A DNA stretch of 64,000 nucleotides from Streptomyces sp. NBC_01498 (GCF_036327775.1 NZ_CP109598.1:4216001-4280000); one strand, 5' to 3'; positions 23,167 to 32,133 are shown, numbered from the stretch's first letter. Numbers and translations: made by a program. Notes: a model not told the origin generated them from the sequence alone.

Positions 23167-24714
23167 ATGTCAAAAACAGCCGAGTCCCGGCTCCCGGACC
23201 CCCGCGTCCCCGACGCGGGCCCTGATCCCCAGCGCTGGAAGGCCCTGGTCTTCATCGCCCTGGCCCAGCTGATGGTCGTGCTCGACGCGACGATCGTGAA
23301 CATCGCGCTGCCCTCCGCCCAGCAGGACCTGGGCATATCGGACGGCAACCGCCAGTGGGTCATCACCGCGTACGCGCTCGCCTTCGGCGGTCTGCTGCTC
23401 TTCGGCGGACGCATCGCCGACCTGTGGGGGCGCAAGCGCACCTTCGTCGTCGGTCTGCTCGGCTTCGCCGCCGCGTCCGCCGTCGGCGGCGCCGCGACCG
23501 GCGAGGCCATGCTCCTCGGCTCGCGCGCCCTCCAGGGCGCCTTCGGCGCGCTGCTCGCGCCCGCCGCGCTCTCCCTGCTGGCCGTCACGTTCGGCGACCC
23601 GAAGGAGCGCGCCAAGGCGTTCGGCATCTTCGGCGCGATCGCCGGTGGCGGTGGCGCCGTCGGTCTGATCCTCGGCGGATTCCTCACCGAGTACCTGAAC
23701 TGGCGCTGGACCTTCTTCGTCAACATCCCCTTCGCGATCGTGGCCGCCGCCGGCGCCTACTTCGTGATCCGGGAGCCCGCGGGCGGGCGCAACCGCTCCC
23801 CGCTCGACATCCCCGGTGTGATCCTGTCGACGCTGGGCCTGGTGGCGCTGGTGTACGGCTTCACGCGCGCCGAGTCCGACGGCTGGTCGGACACGGTCAC
23901 CGTCGGCATGTTCGTCGCGTCCGCCGTGCTGCTGGCCACGTTCGTCGCGGTCGAGTCGCGGGTGAAGTCGCCGCTGCTGCCGCTGCGCGTCCTGATGGAG
24001 CGCAACCGCGCGGGTGTCTACCTGTCGCTGGGTCTCGCCATCATCGGCATGTTCGGCCTGTTCCTCTTCCTGACCTACTACCTCCAGGTCGTGAAGGGCT
24101 ACACGCCGGTCAACACCGGCTTCGCGTTCCTGCCGATGATCGTCGGCATGGTCACGGGCTCCACCCAGATCGGCGCCCGGCTGATGACCCGGGTGCCGCC
24201 GCGACTGCTGATGGGCCCCGGCTTCCTGGTCGGCGCGGTCGGCATGCTGCTGCTGACGCGGCTGGAGCTGGACACCTCCTACCCCGGGCTGATCCTGCCC
24301 GCGCTGCTGCTGCTCGGCCTGGGCATGGGTACGGCCTTCATGCCGGCCATGTCCCTCGCGACGCACGGCATCGAGCCGCGTGACGCGGGTGTCGCCTCGG
24401 CGATGGTCAACACCTCGCAGCAGGTCGGCGGCGCGATCGGTACGGCGCTGCTGAACACCGTGGCCGCCTCCGCCACCACCGCGTACGTCGCGGCGAACGC
24501 GGCCGGTGCCGGTGACCCGAAGCTGCTCCAGCTCCAGGCGATGGTGCACGGCTACGCGAGCGCCATCTGGTGGGCGGTCGGCATCCTGGCCGCCGCCGCG
24601 GCGATCGCCCTGACGCTCATCAACACCGGGCGTCCGGGCAGCACCCGGGTGGCCGGGGGCGCGGGGACCGACGCGTCTGCGGAGGACGGCAGGATCCCGG
24701 TGGTCATGCACTGA
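23167..24714 (+). CDS. DHA2 family drug efflux transporter (EmrB/QacA type)
   Basis: This 515-residue integral membrane protein has about 14 predicted membrane helices and the MFS signatures: LDATIVNIALPSAQQDL in helix 1, the loop motif GGRIADLWGRKRTF after helix 2, and LQGAFGALLAPAALSL in helix 4. The acidic residue in helix 1 (LDATIVN) is the one used for proton coupling in QacA/EmrB pumps. It is likely to export cationic or amphipathic toxins in exchange for protons. The ATG at 23167 directly precedes the cytoplasmic N-tail. A TetR gene lies upstream. Confidence 0.93.
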   Translation: MSKTAESRLPDPRVPDAGPDPQRWKALVFIALAQLMVVLDATIVNIALPSAQQDLGISDGNRQWVITAYALAFGGLLLFGGRIADLWGRKRTFVVGLLGFAAASAVGGAATGEAMLLGSRALQGAFGALLAPAALSLLAVTFGDPKERAKAFGIFGAIAGGGGAVGLILGGFLTEYLNWRWTFFVNIPFAIVAAAGAYFVIREPAGGRNRSPLDIPGVILSTLGLVALVYGFTRAESDGWSDTVTVGMFVASAVLLATFVAVESRVKSPLLPLRVLMERNRAGVYLSLGLAIIGMFGLFLFLTYYLQVVKGYTPVNTGFAFLPMIVGMVTGSTQIGARLMTRVPPRLLMGPGFLVGAVGMLLLTRLELDTSYPGLILPALLLLGLGMGTAFMPAMSLATHGIEPRDAGVASAMVNTSQQVGGAIGTALLNTVAASATTAYVAANAAGAGDPKLLQLQAMVHGYASAIWWAVGILAAAAAIALTLINTGRPGSTRVAGGAGTDASAEDGRIPVVMH

Positions 24715-24745
24715 CGGTCCGCGGTACGGGGGCCGGCCGGTTCAG

Positions 24746-24865
24746 GTACGGCCTGACGGTTCACGTAGGGCCTGACGGTCCACGTACGGCCTCACGGTTC
24801 AGGTACGGCCTGACCGTTCACGTAGGGCCTGACGGTCCACGTGCGGCCTGACGATTCACGTACGG
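24746..24865. repeat. Six tandem 19-bp repeats downstream of the efflux pump
   Basis: Units of 19 bp start at 24746, 24765, 24784, 24803, 24822 and 24841, with a partial unit to 24865. The consensus is GTACGGCCTGACGGTTCAC, and units alternate between GTACGG and GTAGGG starts and TTCAC and TCCAC ends. The rest of the 300-base gap before the MarR gene (24866-25021) shows nothing recognisable. The array lies between convergent genes. Confidence 0.88.
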
Positions 24866-25021
24866 ACCGGGTGGTCCGTACGACTGGATCGGCGGTCCGT
24901 ACGACCGATGCCGCCACCGCGACTCCGACCGCGACTCCGACCGCGACCGCGCGCGAGCTGTGGCGCGCGCGGGACGCGTGGTCCGACCCCGTCCCGCTTT
25001 CTGCCCTGGTGCCGCCGTTCC

Positions 25022-25537
25022 TCAGCGGCGCCAGGGCAGATCCGCGTCCGTACCCTCCGGCTGGAGACCCTCCGCCACCACCCGCATGATCTCGCCGAGC
25101 TGGGTCACCTGTTCCGGTGCGAGCCGGTCGAAGATCGCCTGCCGTACGGCCGCGACATGGCCGGGCGCCGACCGCCGCAGCACCGCGTCGCCGGCCTCCG
25201 TGAGCACCGCGTTCTGGCCCCGCTTGTCGGACGGGCAGTCCTCGCGGCGCACCCAGCCGTGCTTCTCCAGACGGGCTATCGCGTGCGAGAGCCGGGAGCG
25301 GGTGATCTTGGCGTCCTGGGCGAGCCGGGTCATCCGCAGCCGGCGGTGCGGGGCGCGGGCCAGATGGACCAGCAGGGCGTAGTAGATGTGGGGCATCCCC
25401 GCGTCCCGCTGCAACTGGCGGTCGAGATGGTCCTCCAGCAACGTGGTCGCCTGCACGTACGCCTGCCAGACGCCCTGTTCCTCGGCGCTGAGCCAGCGCG
25501 GCTCTCTGTCGCTCTCCATGCTTCCCACCCTAGGCAC
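25022..25537 (-). CDS. MarR family transcriptional regulator
   Basis: The 171-residue protein has the MarR winged-helix core: LRMTRLAQDAKITRSRLSHA (recognition helix region), IARLEKHGWVRREDCPSDKR (wing) and C-terminal dimerisation helices. It is transcribed away from the dioxygenase gene, and the 97-base shared region contains palindromes. Such MarR proteins generally repress the divergent gene and respond to aromatic ligands or oxidants; here the partner is an aromatic-ring dioxygenase, which fits. Confidence 0.9.
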   Translation of the reverse strand: MPRVGSMESDREPRWLSAEEQGVWQAYVQATTLLEDHLDRQLQRDAGMPHIYYALLVHLARAPHRRLRMTRLAQDAKITRSRLSHAIARLEKHGWVRREDCPSDKRGQNAVLTEAGDAVLRRSAPGHVAAVRQAIFDRLAPEQVTQLGEIMRVVAEGLQPEGTDADLPWRR

Positions 25538-25543
25538 TGCTCC

Positions 25544-25600
25544 TTGAAACTTGAACTAGACGGACGTACAGTCCGTTCCAGAGTGCTTTAAGATTCAATT
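25544..25600. promoter_or_regulatory. Divergent promoter/operator region of marR and the dioxygenase
   Basis: ACGGAC-GTACA-GTCCGT at 25560-25576 is a perfect inverted repeat with six-base arms. TTGAA words at 25544 and 25551 face a TTCAA at about 25593-25597. The region is much more AT-rich than its surroundings, as expected for two divergent promoters. The dyad is a candidate MarR site. Confidence 0.5.
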
Positions 25601-25634
25601 AACTGGGACCGCCGCCACCCGCAGGGAGCCCGTC

Positions 25635-26417
25635 ATGACCAGCACAGCGGAGCGCATGCCCGCCCTCTATCTCTCCCACGGTGCCCCGCCCCTCGCCGAC
25701 GACCCCCTCTGGCCCGGACAACTCGCCGCCTGGGCCGCCGGACTGCCGCGCCCCCGGGCGGTCCTGATCGTCTCAGCCCACTGGGAGGAGGCGCCGCTCG
25801 CCCTCGGCGCCACCGAGACCGTGCCGCTCGTGTACGACTTCTGGGGCTTCCCCGAGCACTACTACCAGGTCCGCTACCCCGCCCCCGGCGCCCCCGGCCT
25901 CGCCGACTCCGTCGAGAAACTGCTGCGCCGCCCCGGCACCCCCGTCCAGCGCGTGCCCGACCGGGGGCTCGACCACGGCGCGTACGTCCCGCTCGTCGAG
26001 ATGTTCCCCGACGCCGACATCCCCGTCCTCCAGATATCCCTCCCGACGCTCGACCCGCGCGAACTGTTCGCCGTCGGCCGCAGACTGGCCCCGCTGCGGG
26101 ACGAGGGCGTCCTCGTCGTCGGCAGCGGATTCTTCACCCACAACCTCGCCGCGCTGCGCCACACCGGCCCCGGCGTGCCCGGCTGGTCCGCCGAGTTCGA
26201 CGCCTGGGGCCGCGAGGCGCTCCTCGCGCGCGACATCGACGCGCTGCTGGACTTCGCGCACGCGTCCCCGGCCGGGCCGCTCGCCCACCCCCGTACCGAA
26301 CACTTCGCCCCGCTGTTCGTCACGCTCGGTGCCGCCGAGGACGAGCTGGACACCGTACGGAACGTGATCGACGGCTTCTGGCTGGGGCTGGCGAAACGGT
26401 CGGTGCAGTTCGGCTGA
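25635..26417 (+). CDS. LigB/DODA-type extradiol ring-cleavage dioxygenase
   Basis: This 260-residue protein belongs to the class III extradiol (LigB/DODA) family: YLSHGAPP with H15, VSAHWEEAP with H49, LDHGAYVPL with H114, GFFTHN with H169 and EHFAPL with H223. The first, second and last of these are typical metal ligands. Family members open catechol-type rings, for example DOPA to betalamic-acid precursors, using non-haem iron or zinc. ATG 25635 is preceded by AGGGAG. It is paired with a divergent MarR gene. Confidence 0.9.
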   Translation: MTSTAERMPALYLSHGAPPLADDPLWPGQLAAWAAGLPRPRAVLIVSAHWEEAPLALGATETVPLVYDFWGFPEHYYQVRYPAPGAPGLADSVEKLLRRPGTPVQRVPDRGLDHGAYVPLVEMFPDADIPVLQISLPTLDPRELFAVGRRLAPLRDEGVLVVGSGFFTHNLAALRHTGPGVPGWSAEFDAWGREALLARDIDALLDFAHASPAGPLAHPRTEHFAPLFVTLGAAEDELDTVRNVIDGFWLGLAKRSVQFG

Positions 26418-26546
26418 CCCGCCCGGTCCGCCCCGCGTACTCCACCAGTGGTCGGCCCAATGGCAGTCGGGTTCAGATCGGCAACGGTTCGACATCCGGT
26501 GACCGACGGCACTTGACCGGGGATTCCGGCCTCCGTACGTTCCTCA

Positions 26547-26558
26547 TGGTCTAGACAT
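26547..26558. promoter_or_regulatory. DasR-type (dre) site in the leader of the sugar transporter operon
   Basis: TGGTCTAGACAT matches the core of the DasR-responsive element, consensus (A)(C/G)TGGTCTAGACCA(G/C)T, at ten of twelve core positions, including the whole TGGTCTAGAC. It ends 18 bases before the start codon of the solute-binding protein gene. DasR is the GntR-family repressor of N-acetylglucosamine and chitobiose genes in Streptomyces, released by glucosamine-6-phosphate. Confidence 0.75.
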
Positions 26559-26576
26559 CCTTGTTAGGGAGCGGCC

Positions 26577-27866
26577 ATGCGGAAACACGTCATCGGGGCC
26601 CTTGTCGTCACCATGGCGCTCGGACTCACTGCCTGCGGCAGCGGGGACTCGGGCGGGGGCGGCGGCGAAACGTCGGGCAAGGGCAAGACCCTGACCGTAT
26701 GGATCATGGAGGGCACCAACCCCGACCCCAAGCCCTTCTTCAACGAGGTCGCCGCGGCCTTCAAGAAGAAGACCGGCGCCACGGTCAAGGTCGAGTACCA
26801 GCAGTGGGCCACCGCGCAGAAGAAGTTCACCACCGCGATCGAGGGCGGACCGAGCCAGGTCCCCGACGTCGCCGAGGTCGGCACCACCTGGATCCCGCAG
26901 TTCGCCGAGACCGGCGGCCTCGTGGACGTGACCGACAAGGTGAAGGAATCCGGTCTCAACGACGACCTCGTCGAGGGCCTGGCCGACGCGGGCACGCTGG
27001 ACGACAAGCAGTACGGCATGCCCTGGTACGCCGGTGTCCGCGGCCTCCTCTACCGCAAGGACATCTTCGAGAAGCACAACCTCAAGGCCCCGACCACCTG
27101 GAAGGAACTGCGCGACACCGCGCTGGTCCTGAAGGAGAAGGAGCCGGGCATGATTCCCTTCCCGGTCGCGGGCGGCGCGGAGATGTTCGCGACCCCGTTC
27201 GTCTGGGGCGCCGGGGGTGAACTGGCCGTCGAGGAGGGCGGCAAGTGGAAGTCCGGCATCAACTCCCCGGAGGCGGTCAAGGGCATCACGTACTACACCG
27301 ACCTCGCGAAGAAGGACAAGCTCTCCCCGGCGAAGGTCACCACCTGGACCGAGAAGGAGGTGGCGACCGACTTCCAGAAGGGGAAGATCGCCATGTCCCT
27401 CTCCGGCAACTGGACACCCAAGGCGTTCGTCCAGGCCGCCCCGGACCTGGAGGGCAAGCTCGCCGCGGCGCCCATCCCCGGTGAGACCGGCGGCATGAGC
27501 AAGTCCTTCCTGGGCGGCTCGTACCTCTCCACCTTCAAGGGCGAGAACCAGGACCTGGCCTGGGAGTACGTCAAGCTCGTCACCACCGGCGAGTTCGCCA
27601 CCAAGTGGGCCGAGCAGACGAACTACTTCCCCGGCCAGAACAGCCTCCTCAAGGAGGTCCAGGCGAAGAACGACCCGCTCGTGGCCCCCTTCGCCAAGCA
27701 GATGACCGAGGCCGGCGCGACCGTCCCGAAGACCCCCGCGTACGGCCAGATCCAGGCCACGCAGGTCGTCACGAAGATGGTGCAGTCCATCCTCACCGAC
27801 AAGCAGACGGTGCAGGAGGCCGCCGACCAGGCCGCCGAGGAGATGGACAAGATCTTTGCCTCCTGA
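26577..27866 (+). CDS. Sugar ABC transporter solute-binding lipoprotein (DasA-like)
   Basis: The 429-residue protein has a lipoprotein signal with lipobox LTAC and Cys at residue 20, a Gly/Ser-rich tether, then a family 1 extracellular sugar-binding domain (LTVWIMEGTNPD, PDVAEVGTTWIPQFAE, YGMPWYAGVRGLLYRKDIFE, WAEQTNYFPG). It is anchored outside the membrane and delivers sugar to the permeases encoded by the next two genes. The DasR-type site upstream and the GH3 gene downstream point to N-acetylglucosamine oligomers such as chitobiose, as in dasABC. No ATPase gene is in the operon, consistent with use of the shared MsiK ATPase. RBS AGGGAG precedes ATG 26577. Confidence 0.88.
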   Translation: MRKHVIGALVVTMALGLTACGSGDSGGGGGETSGKGKTLTVWIMEGTNPDPKPFFNEVAAAFKKKTGATVKVEYQQWATAQKKFTTAIEGGPSQVPDVAEVGTTWIPQFAETGGLVDVTDKVKESGLNDDLVEGLADAGTLDDKQYGMPWYAGVRGLLYRKDIFEKHNLKAPTTWKELRDTALVLKEKEPGMIPFPVAGGAEMFATPFVWGAGGELAVEEGGKWKSGINSPEAVKGITYYTDLAKKDKLSPAKVTTWTEKEVATDFQKGKIAMSLSGNWTPKAFVQAAPDLEGKLAAAPIPGETGGMSKSFLGGSYLSTFKGENQDLAWEYVKLVTTGEFATKWAEQTNYFPGQNSLLKEVQAKNDPLVAPFAKQMTEAGATVPKTPAYGQIQATQVVTKMVQSILTDKQTVQEAADQAAEEMDKIFAS

Positions 27867-28869
27867 GTCGCTCATCGAAGACTCGGCGCACGACGACGGC
27901 GTGGCCGCGACGACCTCCACCGTGAAGTCGCCGCGGCCACGCGCGCCCCGCCCGAGCCCGACGCTGCGCCGCAAGCAGCTCGGCCGCACCACCCGCCCCT
28001 GGCTGCTGCTCCTGCCCTCGCTCGTGGTGCTGGCGGGGCTGCTGCTGTGGCCGCTCGTCAAGGTCGGCATCCTGTCCGTCCAGGACTACGAGGTGAAGTT
28101 CGGCGGCGGCGTCGGCACGTACACCGGGTTCGACCACTACACGGACCTGCTCACCGACGGCGACCTGTGGCGCACCGTCCTGCCCAACACCGCGCTCTTC
28201 GCGGTCGCCTGCGTGGTGCTGACCGTCGCGCTCGGCACCCTCGCCGCGCTGCTGCTCCAGCGGCTCGGCACCACCTGGCGGGTCATCTGCTCCACCGCGA
28301 TCATGGCGGCCTGGGCGATGCCCGCCGTCACCGGCACCTATGTGTGGGTGTGGCTGTTCTCGGCGGGCGACGGCATGATCAGCCAGCTCGCCGGCTCGCT
28401 CGGACTGATCGACCCCGAGACGACCAACTGGTTCACCGAACGGCTCTCCTTCTACGCCATCGCCACCCTCAACGTGGTGCACCACGGATTCCCGTTCGTC
28501 GCCATCACCGTGCTCGCCGGGCTGCTGACCATCCCCCGGGAGCTGTACGAGGCCGGGATGATCGACGGCGCGAGTGCCTGGCAGCGGTTCTGGAAGATCA
28601 CCGTGCCCACCATCAAGCCGATCTTCCTGGTCGTCACGATCCTGTCGACCATCTGGGACTTCAAGGTCTTCACCCAGATCTATCTGATGCCGGGCGGCGC
28701 GGGCAGCAACGAAGAGGTCCTCAACCTGGGCGTGTGGTCCTACCAGCAGGCGTTCGCCCTGAACGACTACGGCGCGGGCGCGGCCACCGCCGTACTCCTC
28801 ACGCTGCTCCTGCTGCTGATCACCGTCGTCTACATCCGAACCCTCTTCAAGGAGAGTGACGAGCTGTGA
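27856..28869 (+). CDS. ABC transporter permease (DasB-like)
   Basis: This 337-residue permease has six predicted membrane helices after a 45-residue basic N-terminal tail, and the cytoplasmic EAA loop ELYEAGMIDGASAWQRFWKITVP that contacts the ATPase. It is a MalF-type subunit for carbohydrate uptake. The TTG at 27856 overlaps the previous gene by 11 bases; a GTG at 27901 is also possible, and the start is uncertain because the tail is not conserved. It overlaps the next permease gene by four bases. Confidence 0.88.
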   Translation: MPPESLIEDSAHDDGVAATTSTVKSPRPRAPRPSPTLRRKQLGRTTRPWLLLLPSLVVLAGLLLWPLVKVGILSVQDYEVKFGGGVGTYTGFDHYTDLLTDGDLWRTVLPNTALFAVACVVLTVALGTLAALLLQRLGTTWRVICSTAIMAAWAMPAVTGTYVWVWLFSAGDGMISQLAGSLGLIDPETTNWFTERLSFYAIATLNVVHHGFPFVAITVLAGLLTIPRELYEAGMIDGASAWQRFWKITVPTIKPIFLVVTILSTIWDFKVFTQIYLMPGGAGSNEEVLNLGVWSYQQAFALNDYGAGAATAVLLTLLLLLITVVYIRTLFKESDEL

Positions 28870-29693
28870 CGCGCACGACGACCGCCGGGCGGATCGGGCT
28901 CGCCTGCGCGGTGTTCGCGCTGCTGGTCTTCACGCTCTTCCCGGTGTACTGGATGGTCAGCACCGCGCTCGACCCGAACGCCATCACCCGCGGCGCCGAC
29001 GTCCTGCCCAGCGGGATCAGCGGCGAGCACTTCAGTTACATCTTCGACCGGGGCAACTTCGGCCAGTTCCTCGGCAACTCGCTGATCGTCGGACTCGGCA
29101 CCATCCTGATCTCCGGGCTGCTGGCGCTGTTCGCCGCCGTGGCGGTCGCGCGCTTCCGCTTCCGGTTCCGCACCTCCGTGCTGATCATGGTGCTGATCGT
29201 GCAGATGGTGCCGCTGGAGGCGCTGGTCATCCCGCTCTTCCTCCAGATGCGGGACTACGAACTGCTCAACAGCCTCATCGGGCTCACCGTCGTCTACATC
29301 GCGCTGTCGCTGCCGTTCGCGATCTGGACGCTGCGCGGCTTCGTCGCGACGGTTCCCAAGGAGGTCGAGGAGGCCGCGTACCTGGACGGCTGCTCGTGGC
29401 CCCGGATGTTCTGGTCGGTGCTGCTGCCGCTGGTCGCGCCGGGGCTCGTCGCCACCAGCGTGTTCGCCTTCATCACCGCGTGGAACGAGTTCGTCTTCGC
29501 GTACACCTTCATGAAGGACGGCTCCAAGTACACCGCCGCCGTGGGGCTGTTCCAGTTCTTCGGCGAGAACTCCACGTCCTGGGGCCCCGTCATGGCCGGC
29601 TCCACCCTCATCACCGTGCCGGTGCTGGTCTTCTTCATCATCGTGCAGCGACGGCTGGCGTCGGGCCTGGCGGCCGGGGCGGTCAAGGGGTGA
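28866..29693 (+). CDS. ABC transporter permease (DasC-like)
   Basis: The 275-residue protein is a MalG-type permease with six membrane helices and the EAA loop EVEEAAYLDGCSWPRMFWSVLLP. It pairs with the upstream permease to form the channel. Its GTG start lies in a four-base overlap with the previous stop and its own stop overlaps the GTG of the GH3 gene, so all four genes form one coupled operon. Confidence 0.9.
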   Translation: MTRTTTAGRIGLACAVFALLVFTLFPVYWMVSTALDPNAITRGADVLPSGISGEHFSYIFDRGNFGQFLGNSLIVGLGTILISGLLALFAAVAVARFRFRFRTSVLIMVLIVQMVPLEALVIPLFLQMRDYELLNSLIGLTVVYIALSLPFAIWTLRGFVATVPKEVEEAAYLDGCSWPRMFWSVLLPLVAPGLVATSVFAFITAWNEFVFAYTFMKDGSKYTAAVGLFQFFGENSTSWGPVMAGSTLITVPVLVFFIIVQRRLASGLAAGAVKG

Positions 29694-31420
29694 GCCCGGC
29701 GGGCCGGGGGACGAGCCGGGGGACGAGTGGCGCCGGGAGCGGCGCCGGGGGAGACATCGGGAGTGGCGCCAGGGGTGGCACGGGGAGCGCGGCCTCTGCC
29801 GACGCCGAGGCGCTGCGGCTGGTCAACGCCGTTCTGCTGCCCGGCTTCCACGGCACCGAGCCGCCCGCGTGGCTGCTCGACGCCGTCGACAACGGACTCG
29901 CGGGCGTCGTGTACTTCGCCCACAACGTGCCCGACCCCGAGACCGCCGCCGCCCTCTCGGCCGGCCTGCACGCCCGGCGCGCCGACCTGATCGTCGCCAG
30001 CGACGAGGAGGGCGGCGACGTCACCCGCCTGGAAGCCGCGACGGGCTCCTCCTACCCCGGCAACGGCGCCCTCGGGCGCGTCGACGACACCGGCATCACC
30101 GAGCGGATCGCCCGCGCCATCGGCCACGACCTGCGCGCGGCGGGCATCGGCCTGAACCTCGCGCCCGACGCCGACGTCAACGCCGACCCGGACAACCCGG
30201 TGATCGGCATACGCGCCTTCGGCGCCGACCCCGCACTGGTCGCCCGGCACTCCGCCGCGTACGTCACCGGCCTCCAGTCCGCCGGGGTCGCCGCCTGCGC
30301 CAAACACTTCCCCGGCCACGGCGACACGGCCGTCGACTCCCATCTCGGGCTGCCCCACCTGGACGCCGACCTCGACCTGCTGCGGCGGCGCGACCTGCCG
30401 CCGTTCCGCGCGGCCGTCGAGGCGGGCAGCCGCTGTCTGATGACCGGGCACCTCACGGCCCGCCCGTTCGGGCCCGCGCCCGCCTCGCTCAACGCCGAGG
30501 CCGCCCGGCTGGCCCGCGAGGAGCTGGGTTTCACCGGGGCCATCGTCACCGACGCCCTCGACATGGGCGCCGTCGTCGCCGAACCGGGCTACGGCCCCGC
30601 CTGCGTCCAGGCCCTGCTCGGCGGCGCCGACCTGCTCTGCCTGGGCAACCCGGCGGACGCGGACGCCGCCGCGCGCGCCTACACGACCGCGCGGGACGCG
30701 CTCCTGGGCGCCCTGGCCGACGGGGTCCTGCCCGTGGACCGGCTCGCCGACGCCGGACACCGGGCCCGTGAACTGGCCGACTGGATCGTGCGGGGCCGTG
30801 CCACGCCGTCGCCTCCCAAGGAGGACGCTCTGCCGCTCGCCGTGGCGCGGGCCGCCCTGCGGGTACGGGGCAACGTGGCCCTCGGCCCCGCGCCGTACGT
30901 GATCGACCTGCGACAGCGCGTCAACCACGCCTCCGGCAGCCGGGCGCCGCACCTGATCCGGCTGCTCACGGAGGCCCTGCCCGGCCTGACGGTCACCGGC
31001 GTACCTCCGGAGGGGCCCACGGGTGCGCGCGCGGACCATGCGCTGGGCGGGGGCGCCGCGCTGGGCGGGGGCCTCGCCAGGACCGGGGCCGACGGAGCCG
31101 CCGGGGCGGGGGCCGAAGGGTCTGCCGGTGCCGGGTCTGCCGGTGCCGGGGCCAGGGCCGCCGGGGACGGGGCGGGCGCCGGGGCTGCCGACGGCCGGCC
31201 GCTGGTCCTGATCGCGCGCGAGCCGCACCGGGACGCGGCGGAGACCGCGCTGCTCCGCGAACTGGTCACCCGCCGCCCGGACGCGGTCGTCCTCCTCACC
31301 GGCTGGCCGCACGCCGTGGACGCGCTGGCCGCCCACACGGTGGTCACGTACGGCTCCGCCCGCGTCAACGCACAGGCGGCCGTGGAGCGCCTGCTGGGCG
31401 GCACCCCGCACGGGGGCTGA
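29690..31420 (+). CDS. Glycoside hydrolase family 3 (beta-N-acetylglucosaminidase-like, DasD-like)
   Basis: This 576-residue protein carries the GH3 N-acetylglucosaminidase motif KHFPGHGDT at about residue 205 and the catalytic nucleophile Asp288 in IVTDALDMGA. No signal peptide is evident: the first 35 residues are Gly/Ser-rich and hydrophilic, so it is probably cytoplasmic and cleaves imported disaccharides. The position after the permeases mirrors dasD. A Gly/Ala-rich insert of about 55 residues (nt 31030-31195, repeated GAG units) lies before the last 75 residues and is likely a flexible linker. The GTG start overlaps the permease stop. Confidence 0.87.
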   Translation: MSPAGRGTSRGTSGAGSGAGGDIGSGARGGTGSAASADAEALRLVNAVLLPGFHGTEPPAWLLDAVDNGLAGVVYFAHNVPDPETAAALSAGLHARRADLIVASDEEGGDVTRLEAATGSSYPGNGALGRVDDTGITERIARAIGHDLRAAGIGLNLAPDADVNADPDNPVIGIRAFGADPALVARHSAAYVTGLQSAGVAACAKHFPGHGDTAVDSHLGLPHLDADLDLLRRRDLPPFRAAVEAGSRCLMTGHLTARPFGPAPASLNAEAARLAREELGFTGAIVTDALDMGAVVAEPGYGPACVQALLGGADLLCLGNPADADAAARAYTTARDALLGALADGVLPVDRLADAGHRARELADWIVRGRATPSPPKEDALPLAVARAALRVRGNVALGPAPYVIDLRQRVNHASGSRAPHLIRLLTEALPGLTVTGVPPEGPTGARADHALGGGAALGGGLARTGADGAAGAGAEGSAGAGSAGAGARAAGDGAGAGAADGRPLVLIAREPHRDAAETALLRELVTRRPDAVVLLTGWPHAVDALAAHTVVTYGSARVNAQAAVERLLGGTPHGG

Positions 31421-31457
31421 CGCGCGCGTACGACGCCCCGGGCCCCTCGGCGCGTCC

Positions 31458-31985
31458 TCAGCTCTCGTTGAGCGCCTTCTCGTACCAGGCGACGTCCCAG
31501 TACCTGCCGAACTTGCGGCCGACCTCGGCATACGTACCGATGTGGCGGAAACCGAACCGCTCGTGCAGCCGCTCCGAGGCGTCGTTGGGCTGGGCGATGC
31601 CCGCGTACGCGCGGTGCACGTCCTCGCCCTCCAGGGCCTTGAACAGCGCCTCGTAAAGAAGCGTGCCGATTCCCCGGCCCGCCGCCTCGGGCGCGCAGTA
31701 CACGGTGACCTCCACGGACGTGGAGTACGCGGGTTTCGGCCGGAAGGGCCCGCTCGTCGCGTAACCCAGTACGAGGCCGGAACGCACGTCCTGAGCAACC
31801 CGGAGGCGATGAGGGCCGTCTTCGGGGTAGGAGAGGAACCACGGGCGGCGTTGTTCGGGAGTAAAGGTACGGGTGTCGAAGGTGATCGGCGTCTCACGGA
31901 CGTAGTGGTTGTAGATGTCCGTGAGCGCGGCCAGATCGTCCTCGGTTCCGGTTCTGACCTGCGCTTCCGGCCGGCGCGGCACCAT
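31458..31985 (-). CDS. GNAT acetyltransferase (phosphinothricin acetyltransferase-like)
   Basis: The 175-residue protein matches the Pat/Bar-type GNAT family: LTDIYNHYVRETPITFDT near the N-terminus, the acetyl-CoA loop PEAAGRGIGTLLYEAL, and GRKFGRYWDVAWYEKAL at the end. Members acetylate the amino group of phosphinothricin, methionine sulfoximine or similar compounds using acetyl-CoA. ATG 31985 has GGAGG upstream; a longer open frame upstream reads into the hrdD promoter and gene and is rejected. Confidence 0.88.
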   Translation of the reverse strand: MVPRRPEAQVRTGTEDDLAALTDIYNHYVRETPITFDTRTFTPEQRRPWFLSYPEDGPHRLRVAQDVRSGLVLGYATSGPFRPKPAYSTSVEVTVYCAPEAAGRGIGTLLYEALFKALEGEDVHRAYAGIAQPNDASERLHERFGFRHIGTYAEVGRKFGRYWDVAWYEKALNES

Positions 31986-32046
31986 GTGTACCTCCTCGGT
32001 GGCGGGACAGGGTACTGCATGATCACAAAAAAGAGTGCACGGCTTG

Positions 32047-32072
32047 GGAATTCTGTCCCGATTCCAGTCGTT
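32047..32072 (+). promoter_or_regulatory. Sigma-R-type promoter upstream of hrdD
   Basis: GGAAT at 32047-32051 and GTT at 32070-32072 are separated by exactly 18 bases, matching the Streptomyces thiol-stress sigma factor consensus GGAAT-N18-GTT. It is 61 bases upstream of the hrdD start codon. Transcription of hrdD from sigma-R/sigma-E-type promoters is known in S. coelicolor, which supports the reading. Confidence 0.7.
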
Positions 32073-32133
32073 GTTTCCATCGGATGCAGGGCACCCGAGA
32101 GGGTGTCGCGACCGACTCAGTAAGGGAGCTCGC

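Noticed and set aside
28856..29689. Long plus-strand frame leading into the GH3 gene
   Set aside because: It overlaps the second permease gene in another frame with Arg/Pro-rich non-protein-like sequence; the GH3 gene starts at GTG 29690.
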